Virus record (IMG/VR): IMGVR_UViG_3300027747_000199
Coordinates: 1-30,904 of that record
Source: a virus
DNA length: 30,904 bases
Direction: 5' to 3' (one strand)
The notes under the pieces were generated by a model, which did no database searches, was not told the DNA's origin, and saw only the letters and a program-made list of their open reading frames with translations. Positions 19,946 through 28,814 of this stretch are shown piece after piece; positions within the stretch are counted from its first letter, which is position 1; every line of letters begins with the position of its first letter. Made by a program: the position numbers and the translations under genes.

Positions 19946-21840
19946 GGAGCCAGTTGGTTTTGGTTTTCGCGGTCCGCGACAAGCGCGTTGATAACTGCGG
20001 GAGTACGGATAATTTTTGACCCCATTTTACCGGCGGTCTGAAACGGTGCGGCTATTTTTTTACCCTTGGCCTCACGCTTGATCGCTTTATCTAATGCTTT
20101 AGCCGCCGCTGCGGGGTCTAACATTTCTGTAGCTAGTTCGATAGCAAGTTTCTGATCTAGTTTGCCTTGCAGCCGCCGCATAATATCGTTAGCAACAGTA
20201 GCTACGCGGGATATAAGGTTAGGCGCGCGTATTTGTCCGATAGCTTCAGTACCTAACAAATTAACGTCAGGGCCTGCCCCTCGCGCAAAACGCGCTTGTT
20301 GCTCTGCTAATTTAGCGCGGGCAAGATCGTCTCGCACCGCTTCAAGAGCAGCAATTTGTTGCGGCGTAAGAATCTGGCGTAAACTTTCAAATCGTGACTG
20401 CCCTGTCGCGCGTTTAATTGTAGCTGGCGCGTTTTCTAACGCTTCCGCGTACCCTGCGGCCCTAAGCGCCGCTGTATCTTGACCAAGTGCCGGTTTTAAT
20501 TTTCCTTCAAGGAACTGACCGACTTGCATTTGGTTGATCGGTTCGCTTTGTTTTTGAAAAGTTTCCCTTGCTACTTTATATTCTGGCGCTTTATTTTCCA
20601 TCCATCCAACAAGTTGTTTTTGTAGATTTACAACTTGTTTTTTCTCAGTAGACGCAAGAGCGGTATCGCCTGTTTTTGACATCATTTTGTCAAGAGACAA
20701 TTTAACGCCGTGTAAAAATTCAATTGGGTTACTTCTAAACGTAATACCTTTTGCTTCTGCTAATTTAGTAGCGTCTGGTATAGCGTCCTTAAAATATGGG
20801 TTATTTGTTAATTGTGCTAACGCAAGGTCTGCTTGCGTTTGTACTGCAAACGCTGCTGGATAGTTAGTTGCCGCCGTACCACTTCTAAGTGCTTCCGCGC
20901 GAGCAAGTGCTGCCTCATCTTGACCAACAAATTGAATTTGTCCTAGTTGGGCTGATTTTTGTTGAGCTTCACGTTCAAAATACGGCGTCGGTAAAGTTTT
21001 TTTAGCCGATTCACCCATTGCAGAAAAACGAGTGGCTCCTACAGGTGCAGCGGCTTGCGCTGCTGTAGGCATACTTCCCGGAACAATTTGAACATTAGGA
21101 TCTAGTAGCGCGTTTAGAATTTGCGGCGCGCGCCCTTCTGTTGCAGTCATGTACGCAACTGATTTTGGGTCGAGCGCGTTGTATATTGCGCCCGTCGCTT
21201 TACCAGCCAACTTAAAAGGCGCTTCTATTATCGGAGCCACTACGCGAGAAGGGTTAATTTTTTCGCCTACCGCAGCAGCGGGTGCAAACACATCACCGGC
21301 GTTAGCAATACGACCCGCAGTAGTGGCAGATACGCCCGCTTTTCTAGCCGCGCCGCCAGCAGCGGTAGTTATACCCTTAACAGTTCCCGCGCCGCCCGTA
21401 AGCAACGAAGACAGATCACCTGCCGCGCCTACTGGGTCTTCAGCAACTGTTCGTTTAATTGCGTCATAACTGCCGTAGCGGTCTTTAATAACGCCGCCTA
21501 CCGCGCTGGCTTTGTCTGACACTCGTTGCGCTGCTTTTGGATCCGCGCCAAATACTTGGTCAACTTTGTCTATTGTGGCTACAACATTTTTTGGTAAGGA
21601 ATTTCTTAACGCGCCCGCGCCAACATCTAAAATGTCACCAATTGTTGTGAGCGGGTTAAGTACAGCTTGAACAATCCCACCTACAAACGCGCCCGCGCTT
21701 TTGGGTAGGTTTTTCCCCGCTTCAATAGGCACTTCAGCCAAAGAGTAACTACGGCGCGCGATTGGTATTTCGCTAGTAATAGCATACTGCGCGAACGGGT
21801 TTTGTTGCGGCGCGTATTGGGCAAACGGATTGTCAGCCAT
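19942..21840 (-). CDS. Large ejection-type internal virion protein, 632 residues
   Basis: An Ala/Gly/Lys-rich, mostly helical 632-residue protein with no clear catalytic motif. It opens MADNPFAQYAPQQNPFAQYA, a doubled NPFAQYA motif that I recognise at the N-terminus of phage internal virion/ejection proteins. The 130-170 region is Gly/Ala rich (GGAGTVKGITTAAGGAARKA). Size and place, third of three ejection-type proteins after the tail genes, match P22 gp16 or gp20 or T7 internal proteins, which enter the host with the DNA. No lytic transglycosylase domain is seen. The start follows directly on the upstream stop (TAA then ATG). Confidence 0.65.
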   Translation of the reverse strand: MADNPFAQYAPQQNPFAQYAITSEIPIARRSYSLAEVPIEAGKNLPKSAGAFVGGIVQAVLNPLTTIGDILDVGAGALRNSLPKNVVATIDKVDQVFGADPKAAQRVSDKASAVGGVIKDRYGSYDAIKRTVAEDPVGAAGDLSSLLTGGAGTVKGITTAAGGAARKAGVSATTAGRIANAGDVFAPAAAVGEKINPSRVVAPIIEAPFKLAGKATGAIYNALDPKSVAYMTATEGRAPQILNALLDPNVQIVPGSMPTAAQAAAPVGATRFSAMGESAKKTLPTPYFEREAQQKSAQLGQIQFVGQDEAALARAEALRSGTAATNYPAAFAVQTQADLALAQLTNNPYFKDAIPDATKLAEAKGITFRSNPIEFLHGVKLSLDKMMSKTGDTALASTEKKQVVNLQKQLVGWMENKAPEYKVARETFQKQSEPINQMQVGQFLEGKLKPALGQDTAALRAAGYAEALENAPATIKRATGQSRFESLRQILTPQQIAALEAVRDDLARAKLAEQQARFARGAGPDVNLLGTEAIGQIRAPNLISRVATVANDIMRRLQGKLDQKLAIELATEMLDPAAAAKALDKAIKREAKGKKIAAPFQTAGKMGSKIIRTPAVINALVADRENQNQLAP

Positions 21841-23310
21841 TTATTTTTTTCCACCTAAAATTTTAGCCGCCGCGCCAGCACCAAAAATTTCATCAAACTG
21901 TTGCGCGCTACCTTTACCAGCTTTTAACGCTTCAATCGCGGCGGCTGGTATAGCAGCCGCAGTCGCCGCTGCGGTTCGCTCTGGCAACGTAATTTTTGGA
22001 TCGTAAGGAAATTTAACGCCGCGTGTTTCAGCGCCGGTAACTTCTTGATTGTGGCGTTCCACTCTATTGCGTACAGAATCACCAAAAGCATCAAGCACAC
22101 GCGGAAGCGCGCTCGGGTCTGTACCAAGACTTCCCAAAGCAGCCTGAAGCGCATCTTGCTGTTGCGCTGTAGGTTGGGAATCCAACTTTTTCAAGTTGTC
22201 CATAATCCCAAAGAATAGCCTAGACCGCAGTTCAGCAGCGTCAGCTACACCTTTGGTGTCAATTTTGGTCCCCAAACGAGTGTTTAAGAAACTTGCGGCT
22301 TGCTGTAAAGATTCGCCGCCAGGACCCATAAATCCTTTGGCCCCGCCAACTAACTTTTTGGCTTTGTCAATATTATCAAGCACTCCCGCCGCGTCTCTTA
22401 ATTTTTCATAGTTTTCCCGTGTTGCTTTCATAAACTCTTGCTGCGCGGTTACACTAGCGGGCGCGTAAGCGTTTACGTTTGTAATTGTGTTTGACGCCGG
22501 TTGATGGGTCGTCAAAGTTGCAATACGTTGATTGTATTCTTGAATTAACGGGTCTTTAGGATTTTTGGCTATTAAAGCTGCCCGTTCAGATTGCAGCCGC
22601 GAAAGATCAGACGGGCCAGCAGGAGCGGCGGTTTTAGATATTACTGGCACGTTAGTCATTGTTTGACCATACCCGGACAGTAATGGATTTCCTTGAACTG
22701 GTGTAATGTTAGCGCCCGTATCCACTCGTTCTATTTTTGGCATTGCATCTACAAGTGCTTTGCGCGCTTTATCCGAACCAGTAACCAAATTTTTTAAAAA
22801 ATCTGGGACTTCCGCATCAGACTTTGGGAGTTCATTTATTTCTGTTTGGCCTATCAATCCGCGCCTAAACAAAGATTGCGCCGCGCCCTGTACTTGTGCT
22901 AAAGAAACTGGTGTTCCTTGTGCGGACGCTGCCGCCAACGGTACAAACGCGCCGGAAATATTTTCTAAAATATCTCCTCGGCGTTTTAATTCTGCGGAGT
23001 CGATTTCCGATTGAGTTTTTTTAGCTGTAAGCCCAGCGTTTTCTGCTTCACGTTGCGCTTTAAGAAATTCTAAGCCAGTTTTGCCAAACGGAAGCGCCGT
23101 CGAAACGTCTAGTTTAAACCCCGGCTGGCTGGCTTGTCGGTAAAAAGCATTTTGTTGTTCTTCCGCACGTTGAGCTGCAGACAACTGATACTGCGCCAGC
23201 GCGTTCTGATTCTGAGCGCTTTGGATTTGCGAAAACTGCGCCAGACGGTTAATTTGGTCGGGAAATTCAATTGCTGCGGGGGCGCGGAGAAGGTTAGTAT
23301 TCAGCGGCAT
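21841..23310 (-). CDS. Internal virion/ejection-type protein, 489 residues
   Basis: A Gln/Ala-rich protein beginning MPLNTNLLRAPAAIEFPDQI, then a long helical stretch (about 20-120, NRLAQFSQIQSAQNQNALAQ) with many Gln and Ala. This is the composition of P22 gp20/gp16-like injection proteins. The middle part has SDLSRLQSERAALIAKNPKD and no enzyme motif. It lies between the other two ejection-type genes, one base after the upstream gene's stop and with its stop joined to the next gene's ATG. Assignment rests on composition, size and position. Confidence 0.65.
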   Translation of the reverse strand: MPLNTNLLRAPAAIEFPDQINRLAQFSQIQSAQNQNALAQYQLSAAQRAEEQQNAFYRQASQPGFKLDVSTALPFGKTGLEFLKAQREAENAGLTAKKTQSEIDSAELKRRGDILENISGAFVPLAAASAQGTPVSLAQVQGAAQSLFRRGLIGQTEINELPKSDAEVPDFLKNLVTGSDKARKALVDAMPKIERVDTGANITPVQGNPLLSGYGQTMTNVPVISKTAAPAGPSDLSRLQSERAALIAKNPKDPLIQEYNQRIATLTTHQPASNTITNVNAYAPASVTAQQEFMKATRENYEKLRDAAGVLDNIDKAKKLVGGAKGFMGPGGESLQQAASFLNTRLGTKIDTKGVADAAELRSRLFFGIMDNLKKLDSQPTAQQQDALQAALGSLGTDPSALPRVLDAFGDSVRNRVERHNQEVTGAETRGVKFPYDPKITLPERTAAATAAAIPAAAIEALKAGKGSAQQFDEIFGAGAAAKILGGKK

Positions 23311-23311
23311 A

Positions 23312-24388
23312 TCAAGGCCTCCGTAATGCGGCGATGAGAGCGTTGTCGCTTTCGTTTCTCAAGTATTGACTTGCTCCGCGAGCCAAAGCGTCGGTTGCGT
23401 TTAAATAAGAAGATGCTTTGATGTTGCCAGTATTGGCTAACGTCTCAGCTTGGTTTGTACCGTATGCGCCAGTAGTCGCAGCCAAATTATTGGTAGCGCC
23501 TTGACCATACCCCGCCAACGTCTGTAGCGGTCCAAGTCTCATGTTGTAATCGGTGTTATACCGATTGTAGGCGTTTTGGTACTCTTGCGACGCTAGTCCT
23601 TGCGCGAACCGTTGTGTTGCTTTCAAAGTGCCGCCAGACAGCAACCCACCACGAGCAGCAGCAGCGTTGTTTAGACCTTTGATGCCTTCAGACAACCGGA
23701 AAGCATAGCCGGGGTCTGTCTGAAATTTGTCAGCCGAAAAGGGCGTAAACTGCATTTCAGGCGATTGCAACTTGTTAAGCGCGGTTATACCCGCCTGGCG
23801 CCACGGTTCTTGGAGTGCTTTTTGTTCTTGGAAAATTCTGTAGTTTGAATCCGCTATTGATTGATTGGCGTTAGACATCGCCCGAGCACCGGCAATAGAC
23901 CCAAGCGCACCCAACGCAGAACTACCCGCAAGAAGCGCGGTGCTAGGTGAAATGCCGGATGGAAGGAAAGACATTAGTCCTGTCGCTTCTGCGCCTACGG
24001 GAAGCCCTGCGCTGCCCGTTAAGGGGAAAGCCGACGACGCCACATCGCCACCTAATGTCATACCTCCCGCGCCGGGAGCAAGATAATTTGTTGGGATTGT
24101 GCTAAGTGCTTCGCCACCCGCCAACGCGTTGGTTCCGGTAAGACTCCCGCTAGTCAACGCGGAATCAATTGCGGCTTGCCCGCCAGCAACCTCTGCCGTC
24201 GCTACAGATGCGCCAGTAGCAGGATTAAAGAACGCTCCAATCTCAGGAGCAAAATAGTAACCACCCGCCAAAAGTGCAGGAAGAGTCCAACCGCCGGGAA
24301 TGTTTTCTCGAACTTGATCGTCTATTTTGGCTAACGGGTCGCTAATAAAATCAAACGCGCCGCCGGTTAATTTGCTAAACCAACCCAT
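23312..24388 (-). CDS. DNA transfer/ejection protein, P22 gp7-like, 358 residues
   Basis: The N-terminal third is hydrophobic and Gly/Ala-rich (MGWFSKLTGGAFDFISDPLA, then TLPALLAGGYYFAPEIGAFF), consistent with membrane contact. The C-terminal half has EPWRQAGITALNKL, DPGYAFRLSEGIKGLNNAAA and LLSGGTLKATQRFAQGLASQ, the YAFRLSEG...AAARGGLLSGG...YQNAYNRY pattern of P22 gp7-like DNA transfer proteins that I recognise with fair confidence. Its start overlaps the upstream gene by one base (TAATG). It would be packed in the virion and injected with the DNA. Confidence 0.8.
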   Translation of the reverse strand: MGWFSKLTGGAFDFISDPLAKIDDQVRENIPGGWTLPALLAGGYYFAPEIGAFFNPATGASVATAEVAGGQAAIDSALTSGSLTGTNALAGGEALSTIPTNYLAPGAGGMTLGGDVASSAFPLTGSAGLPVGAEATGLMSFLPSGISPSTALLAGSSALGALGSIAGARAMSNANQSIADSNYRIFQEQKALQEPWRQAGITALNKLQSPEMQFTPFSADKFQTDPGYAFRLSEGIKGLNNAAAARGGLLSGGTLKATQRFAQGLASQEYQNAYNRYNTDYNMRLGPLQTLAGYGQGATNNLAATTGAYGTNQAETLANTGNIKASSYLNATDALARGASQYLRNESDNALIAALRRP

Positions 24389-24723
24389 TATGTTATCTCC
24401 CGCCCGTTAGACCGGATGTTGATCGCCGATGCCGTCCCTGCGATGGTGCTGATGAACCCGCCTGGGCCTAACGCAGCGCCGGTAATTTCCGGGAACGTAT
24501 ACGTCTCTGACGGCTGGAGTGTCTTGGTTTTGACGATCAAGTTCTGATTGCCAGCCGAGTCTGCAACCGTGACCAAGTTAACGCTGATTGTCGCCGCTGA
24601 CCCGCTAAAGTTGGTCGCGGTGAACTTGTCAATAAGCGTGGTCACACCGTTGGCGGTGTACTGAGTCGTTTGGCTAGACTCGGCCAGCTTCGCAGGAATC
24701 AAGACTCTTACGGTTACACTCAT
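24388..24723 (-). CDS. Small virion-type beta protein, 111 residues
   Basis: The peptide begins MSVTVRVLIPAKLAESSQTT and continues with alternating Thr/Ser/Val strands (FTATNFSGSAATISVNLVTV, LQPSETYTFPE), typical of a beta-sandwich. Related small proteins occur between tail-fibre and injection genes in environmental phages. No enzyme motif or membrane segment. ATG overlaps the upstream stop (ATGA, 24720-24723). Likely a structural or tail accessory protein. Confidence 0.7.
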   Translation of the reverse strand: MSVTVRVLIPAKLAESSQTTQYTANGVTTLIDKFTATNFSGSAATISVNLVTVADSAGNQNLIVKTKTLQPSETYTFPEITGAALGPGGFISTIAGTASAINIRSNGREIT

Positions 24724-25085
24724 GGTTGCGTCGCCTTGTAAGCTAAGATCTGCGCGTCATAGCTATCGCCAATCTGCGCCTTTAGAACGTCCCGAATCCT
24801 GATGGTTTTGCTTTGCTCTGCCCTTTCGGTTCTGATCAACGAACGCAGACGGTCGCGGTACTGGTAATCGCTAATCGCTTGGGCTTCGTCATCCGACAAA
24901 GAATGCGGCAGTTCGTCAATCTTGACGCCCTTAAATGCCACCCAGTCCTGCGGCCAGTCGCCCGAAGGAAATGCAAGTAGCATAGCAGAATAGTTGTCAA
25001 TGTTCACCTGATACGAGTAGATTTCAAGCTCTCGAAAGTAGGCGTTCATGACTGTGGAAGCTAGTTTTTCGTTGTCAGTAATCAT
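24720..25085 (-). CDS. Protein of unknown function, 121 residues, near tail genes
   Basis: The peptide starts MITDNEKLASTVMNAYFREL; the centre has LAFPSGDWPQDWVAFKGVKI, and the C-terminal half (about 60-121) is a charged helix (AISDYQYRDRLRSLIRTERA) that could form a coiled coil. Position directly after a tail-tip-like propeller gene (ATGA overlap) suggests a chaperone or assembly protein for it, similar in placement to fibre-assembly proteins, but no known motif supports that. Function open. Confidence 0.65.
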   Translation of the reverse strand: MITDNEKLASTVMNAYFRELEIYSYQVNIDNYSAMLLAFPSGDWPQDWVAFKGVKIDELPHSLSDDEAQAISDYQYRDRLRSLIRTERAEQSKTIRIRDVLKAQIGDSYDAQILAYKATQP

Positions 25086-26134
25086 CTTGATTGGTTAGAG
25101 AAAGAGACACAATTGGGGATACTTGCGACGAACGCTGGGTCTGCGTACTGCGTACCAAAACCTGCATTCCAAGGCCACACACTAATGGGACCGGCGCTTT
25201 TAGCGATCTCCGTTCCCGTGCTTGACCAATTTACTGATAAAGCCGTGCCGGAAGTTGGGCTAAAAATTCTGGTCCCAAAACCAGAACTCCAAGGATACAC
25301 AAAAATAGGAAGTCCAGAACCAGTTCCAGTTGCTAAATACGTCCCGTCTAAGTTGAAATCTATAGAGTTTTTTATGAACCCGTCAGATACTGGATTGGCA
25401 TATTTTGAACCAAACCCAGAGCTACTAACTGCGTAAGCAGCAATGTATGGGTTGGTTCCAGTACCAACTGCCAAATCGTTTGTGACTTTGTTAAACGAAA
25501 TGGTTTGCCGTATGGCGTTGCCGGTATACGCAGTTGCAGGGTTGGCATATCGAGTGCCAAACCCAGACGAGGATGACCAAGGATACAAAGCAACATACGG
25601 GCTTGCGCTAAAGTTAAACGCCACCAACGTATTGTCGCCGTTCAGAGAAATTCCGTAAGTCGCCCCGCTGGTCGTGATGGAACTACCGTTAGAATATTTG
25701 GTTCCAAACCCGGAACTCCACGCCCATGCCTGTGGATATGATGTAGCCGGTTGGTTAAACGTAAGGATTGCGTCTATTGCGTTTGTCCAAGTAAACCCTA
25801 CTGGCGTACCTGTTGGGCTTAAAAGACTAGACGGGTCTGCGTAACGTGTCCCGTATCCAGAGGCAGACCAAGGCCACGCATAGATGTACGGAGACGTAGA
25901 AAACGATGCCGAAATTACGGAGTTGTCCCGTACAAACGAAATTTCTTGTACGGTGACAGATGTTATAGCCGATGGGTTGCTGTAGACCGTTCCAAAACCA
26001 GTTGTAGAGTCCCAAGGAAAAACGCCGACAGTTCTTCCTCCGGTTGCCGATCCACAATATGCAATGTATTCAGATGGCGTTGGTGGCGGTATAGCTCCGT
26101 AACCATAAATAAGAGCACCGAAAAAGCCACTCAT
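25082..26134 (-). CDS. Seven-bladed beta-propeller tail protein (putative receptor-binding)
   Basis: A 350-residue protein with seven copies of a 40-49-residue unit: motif GFGT or variant at 46-49, 93-96, 142-145, 191-194, 240-243 (GFGS), 285-288 and 325-328, each preceded by a Trp/Tyr-Pro-Trp-Ser-like strand and usually followed by a Y-x-NP or Y-x-DP turn. Between motifs lies a strand pair resembling ISF..D..LA.GT...YI. Seven regular blades with the final half-blade completed by the N-terminal strand (YIAYCG) fit a closed WD40-like propeller. Start ATG 26134 overlaps the fibre gene's stop (ATGA). A receptor-binding or tail-tip role is inferred from its place downstream of the fibre gene. Confidence 0.75.
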   Translation of the reverse strand: MSGFFGALIYGYGAIPPPTPSEYIAYCGSATGGRTVGVFPWDSTTGFGTVYSNPSAITSVTVQEISFVRDNSVISASFSTSPYIYAWPWSASGYGTRYADPSSLLSPTGTPVGFTWTNAIDAILTFNQPATSYPQAWAWSSGFGTKYSNGSSITTSGATYGISLNGDNTLVAFNFSASPYVALYPWSSSSGFGTRYANPATAYTGNAIRQTISFNKVTNDLAVGTGTNPYIAAYAVSSSGFGSKYANPVSDGFIKNSIDFNLDGTYLATGTGSGLPIFVYPWSSGFGTRIFSPTSGTALSVNWSSTGTEIAKSAGPISVWPWNAGFGTQYADPAFVASIPNCVSFSNQSR

Positions 26135-27249
26135 GTCACACCCAAACCGAAGACGTACCAAGTGTTTGTTGCGACCTTAATCATTGTGGCTACGCCGTTA
26201 GACGCAACAGATCGGTCGCCAGTAGATGTTGAGTTAGCCAGTTTGAGCGTAACGCCAGATCCGGCTTGAATAATTAACGCGGTCGCGTTACTCACCACGC
26301 TGATAACCGTACCAATTTCAAACGCTACGCTGCTGTTGGGCGGCACGGTGACGTTGCCGGTTAGATACAAATGCTTGGCGCTATCTGACAAAACCAACGT
26401 GCCGCTGGTGTTGCCAGACTGCGGCATGGTACGGAAACCAAAGCCATAAGGGTTGCCGCTACTGTCGTTGACCGTGGAGCCAGTTGCCAGCCCCGTGATG
26501 GTCTTATTGGTTAGCGTTTGTGTGCCAGTCAACGTCACAACCGTGCTATCAATACTGACCGTGCCAGACGTTGTTATCGGCCCGCCCGTTAGACCCGTGC
26601 CGGTATTAACTTGTACGACGCTACCACCAGCACCGTTACTTGCAGCGGTAAGCTGGCCTTGAGCATTAACGGTGATGTTGGCAGAAGTGTAAGTACCAGC
26701 GGCAACCGTAGTGTTGGCTATGTAGATGGTTCCGGTTGTTGTCACCGGCCCACCGGCCAGTCCGGTCCCAGTATCGACTTGCGTAACACTTCCAGCCGAC
26801 CCGTTGCTGGCGGCGGTTAACTGCCCTTGGGCGTTGACCGTAATATTGGCTGCTGTGTAGTTACCAGGCGTGACTGCGGTGTTTGCTATCGCAATCGTTC
26901 CGGTCTTGACAATCGGGCCACCAGTTAGCCCTGTGCCTGTGTTGACTTGAATGACGCCGCTTTCTGGTGCTGGCTGACCAACTGGCCCCAAAGACAGATC
27001 ATTAAGTTGCGCGTAGATGTCTTGGATTGCCGGTTGACCAACGGACAAGTCGTTGATGCTTGGGCTAGATGGTTGCGGCAACGGGACGTAGTTTAGATAT
27101 TCAACTGCCGTATCGCTGGCCCCAGATCCGGTCAGCGTAAACAGATTTAAAAAAAACCTGTACCACTCACGCGACATCAATCCGGTGCGCGAATCAATAA
27201 AATCAACCCGAGGCGCGGGTATCTGGGTGATGTTATTGATGACCGGCAT
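26131..27249 (-). CDS. Tail fibre protein with 56-residue tandem repeats
   Basis: A 372-residue fibre. The N-terminus MPVINNITQIPAPRVDFIDS followed by TGLMSREWYRFFLNLF is the adaptor-type start common in phage tail fibres. Residues 99-154 and 155-210 are two 56-residue repeats (QVNTGTGLTGGP, GTIxIANTxV, YTxANITVNAQGQLTAASNG) and 211-254 is a partial third ending in a different way. The C-terminal part (about 255-372) is Gly/Ser/Thr-rich beta structure with ASNGVATMIKVATNTWYVFG at the end, a recurrent fibre-tip signature. Likely a trimeric beta-rich fibre for host recognition. One base of its stop/start is shared with the upstream gp10-like gene (TAATG). Confidence 0.82.
   Translation of the reverse strand: MPVINNITQIPAPRVDFIDSRTGLMSREWYRFFLNLFTLTGSGASDTAVEYLNYVPLPQPSSPSINDLSVGQPAIQDIYAQLNDLSLGPVGQPAPESGVIQVNTGTGLTGGPIVKTGTIAIANTAVTPGNYTAANITVNAQGQLTAASNGSAGSVTQVDTGTGLAGGPVTTTGTIYIANTTVAAGTYTSANITVNAQGQLTAASNGAGGSVVQVNTGTGLTGGPITTSGTVSIDSTVVTLTGTQTLTNKTITGLATGSTVNDSSGNPYGFGFRTMPQSGNTSGTLVLSDSAKHLYLTGNVTVPPNSSVAFEIGTVISVVSNATALIIQAGSGVTLKLANSTSTGDRSVASNGVATMIKVATNTWYVFGLGVT
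26620..26955 (-). repeat. Two 168-bp coding tandem repeats in the tail-fibre gene
   Basis: Residues 99-154 (26788-26955) and 155-210 (26620-26787) are units of exactly 56 residues; 211 onward begins a third that diverges after about 35 residues. NITVNAQGQLTAASNG is identical in both full units although many codons differ at third positions, so the repeat is old and the protein sequence has been kept by selection. Confidence 0.8.
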
Positions 27250-28814
27250 TAAGAACTTGTTCCGCTTGCGTGCAGTTCTGCCCCCATGATGGCAATCTTC
27301 ACGGGGTCTGTGCCAGATAACTCATACACTCGATCACGCAGTTTAAGCGTCATACCCAAACGCCGCCAGAACACGCGCTGCTGGTAGACGCCAATTTTGC
27401 CAAGCGTTGCCCAATGCTCATTAGACCAAGTGTGACCGCCATCATCTGACCAGCGCAACATCACTTGTGGATCAAACCCAATCGTGAACGAATCGCCAGA
27501 AACAGCCAGCAAATAATCGCCGCTTTCTGTGATTAGAAACAAGCCGTCTTCGGTAGTCAGAAAAGACGGGTCAGTCCCCGCGCTGTTATTGATACCGACG
27601 CCGCTTTGACAATCTAGTTGTAGGCTATGGTGCGCCGTGCGGGTTAAGTTATTCTGACCAGTCGGCAGCGCCCGCCAAGAGCGTAGCCATTTCTGCGGGC
27701 TACCGTTGTCGGCATAAACGTCTAGGTCAAAAGCGTACAAATTGCCATTAGCAAAATCGCCAACAACAATCTCGCTATTAAACGCCATCTGGCAGTTGCT
27801 GCGATGGCGCAAGAACAGACCGTTAGAAAACGCCGCTCGTTCATGCCACGCTTGTGTAGATACATCGTACACCCAAGTTGCGTTAGCCGATGGGAATGTC
27901 AGAACGTAGAAGGCGTGACCCTCTTGCTGGTAGGTGTACGCAATTGCATCGCTAATATTTCCGTACTGGGCAATCGCGTATTCAATTGCGTGCGTACTAA
28001 CCCGCTGGCCGGTGTAGCCATTGGCGCGGTAGACAATACCCTGCCCGCGAGCGTCAGCGCCCAACCAGAACAGACCGTTGTCTAGTTTGGCTACTGAGAA
28101 CGTCGCCGCACAACCAATCTCGTTATACGCACCTTGGATGCGTTGAAATGGTTGGTCTGTATCTGCTACGTTGTACCAAACTTCAACCGAATTGGTTCCA
28201 AACAACCATAGCTCGCTATGGTCAACGATCATGCTAACCAGACCGTCTGATGATCCCTCGGCGGTCCCTACGTTTGTTAAATCAAATACCAGCGGGTAGA
28301 CATACGCAACACCGTTTGTTGTTGGGTCAACTGTGATTGAGGTTACCCAATAAAACTGTTGCGACCCTGGTTCTAGATAAACAAAAAAAGTGTTGAAATA
28401 ATAAACGATTGAAGCGCCAGCAAAATCAGTTGAAGTGATTTTTTGAAAGTTGCCTGTCAGCGAGTTGTAGGTGTAACCGTCTGGATTACACGCAACAAAC
28501 AACACAGCGCCGTTGTCAGCCATGCTGACCGGCCCCGTGCCGGATACGTCGCCCAATTTTGTAGCAACGTAGCTGCTAGTGATCTTGTAGAGTTCAGACC
28601 CGCTGACAACGTAGCCAATGCCGTTAAACGTCCACAGCCCACGAATGGGACCAGTACCAACGGTGGCTAGTTTTGTTAGCCCCGGCGCTCGATTTAGAAA
28701 TGCTGGTTCTTTGCCGCCTTCGGGAATAATCTCAGGAAAGAGATTGACCATTCTGTTGTCGGCAGCATTGATGCTCCGAGCAACGTATGCCGACCCCAGA
28801 ATCGGCGTTTTCAT
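27249..28814 (-). CDS. P22 gp10-like tail/packaged-DNA stabilisation protein
   Basis: A 521-residue protein starting MKTPILGSAYVARSINAADN with RMVNLFPEIIPEGG (21-34), which is the recognised opening of phage packaged-DNA stabilisation proteins related to P22 gp10. The rest is beta-rich with repeated Tyr/Gly/Asp segments. It would form the hexameric neck ring below the portal and gp4-like adaptor and carry the tail tip. Gene order coat, two small proteins, gp4-like, gp10-like, fibre fits. ATG 28814 shares a base with the upstream gene's stop. Confidence 0.82.
   Translation of the reverse strand: MKTPILGSAYVARSINAADNRMVNLFPEIIPEGGKEPAFLNRAPGLTKLATVGTGPIRGLWTFNGIGYVVSGSELYKITSSYVATKLGDVSGTGPVSMADNGAVLFVACNPDGYTYNSLTGNFQKITSTDFAGASIVYYFNTFFVYLEPGSQQFYWVTSITVDPTTNGVAYVYPLVFDLTNVGTAEGSSDGLVSMIVDHSELWLFGTNSVEVWYNVADTDQPFQRIQGAYNEIGCAATFSVAKLDNGLFWLGADARGQGIVYRANGYTGQRVSTHAIEYAIAQYGNISDAIAYTYQQEGHAFYVLTFPSANATWVYDVSTQAWHERAAFSNGLFLRHRSNCQMAFNSEIVVGDFANGNLYAFDLDVYADNGSPQKWLRSWRALPTGQNNLTRTAHHSLQLDCQSGVGINNSAGTDPSFLTTEDGLFLITESGDYLLAVSGDSFTIGFDPQVMLRWSDDGGHTWSNEHWATLGKIGVYQQRVFWRRLGMTLKLRDRVYELSGTDPVKIAIMGAELHASGTSS

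Noticed and set aside
25082-27249. Diversity-generating retroelement target in fibre or propeller gene
   Set aside because: No reverse transcriptase and no template repeat matching the C-terminal ends were seen in the window.
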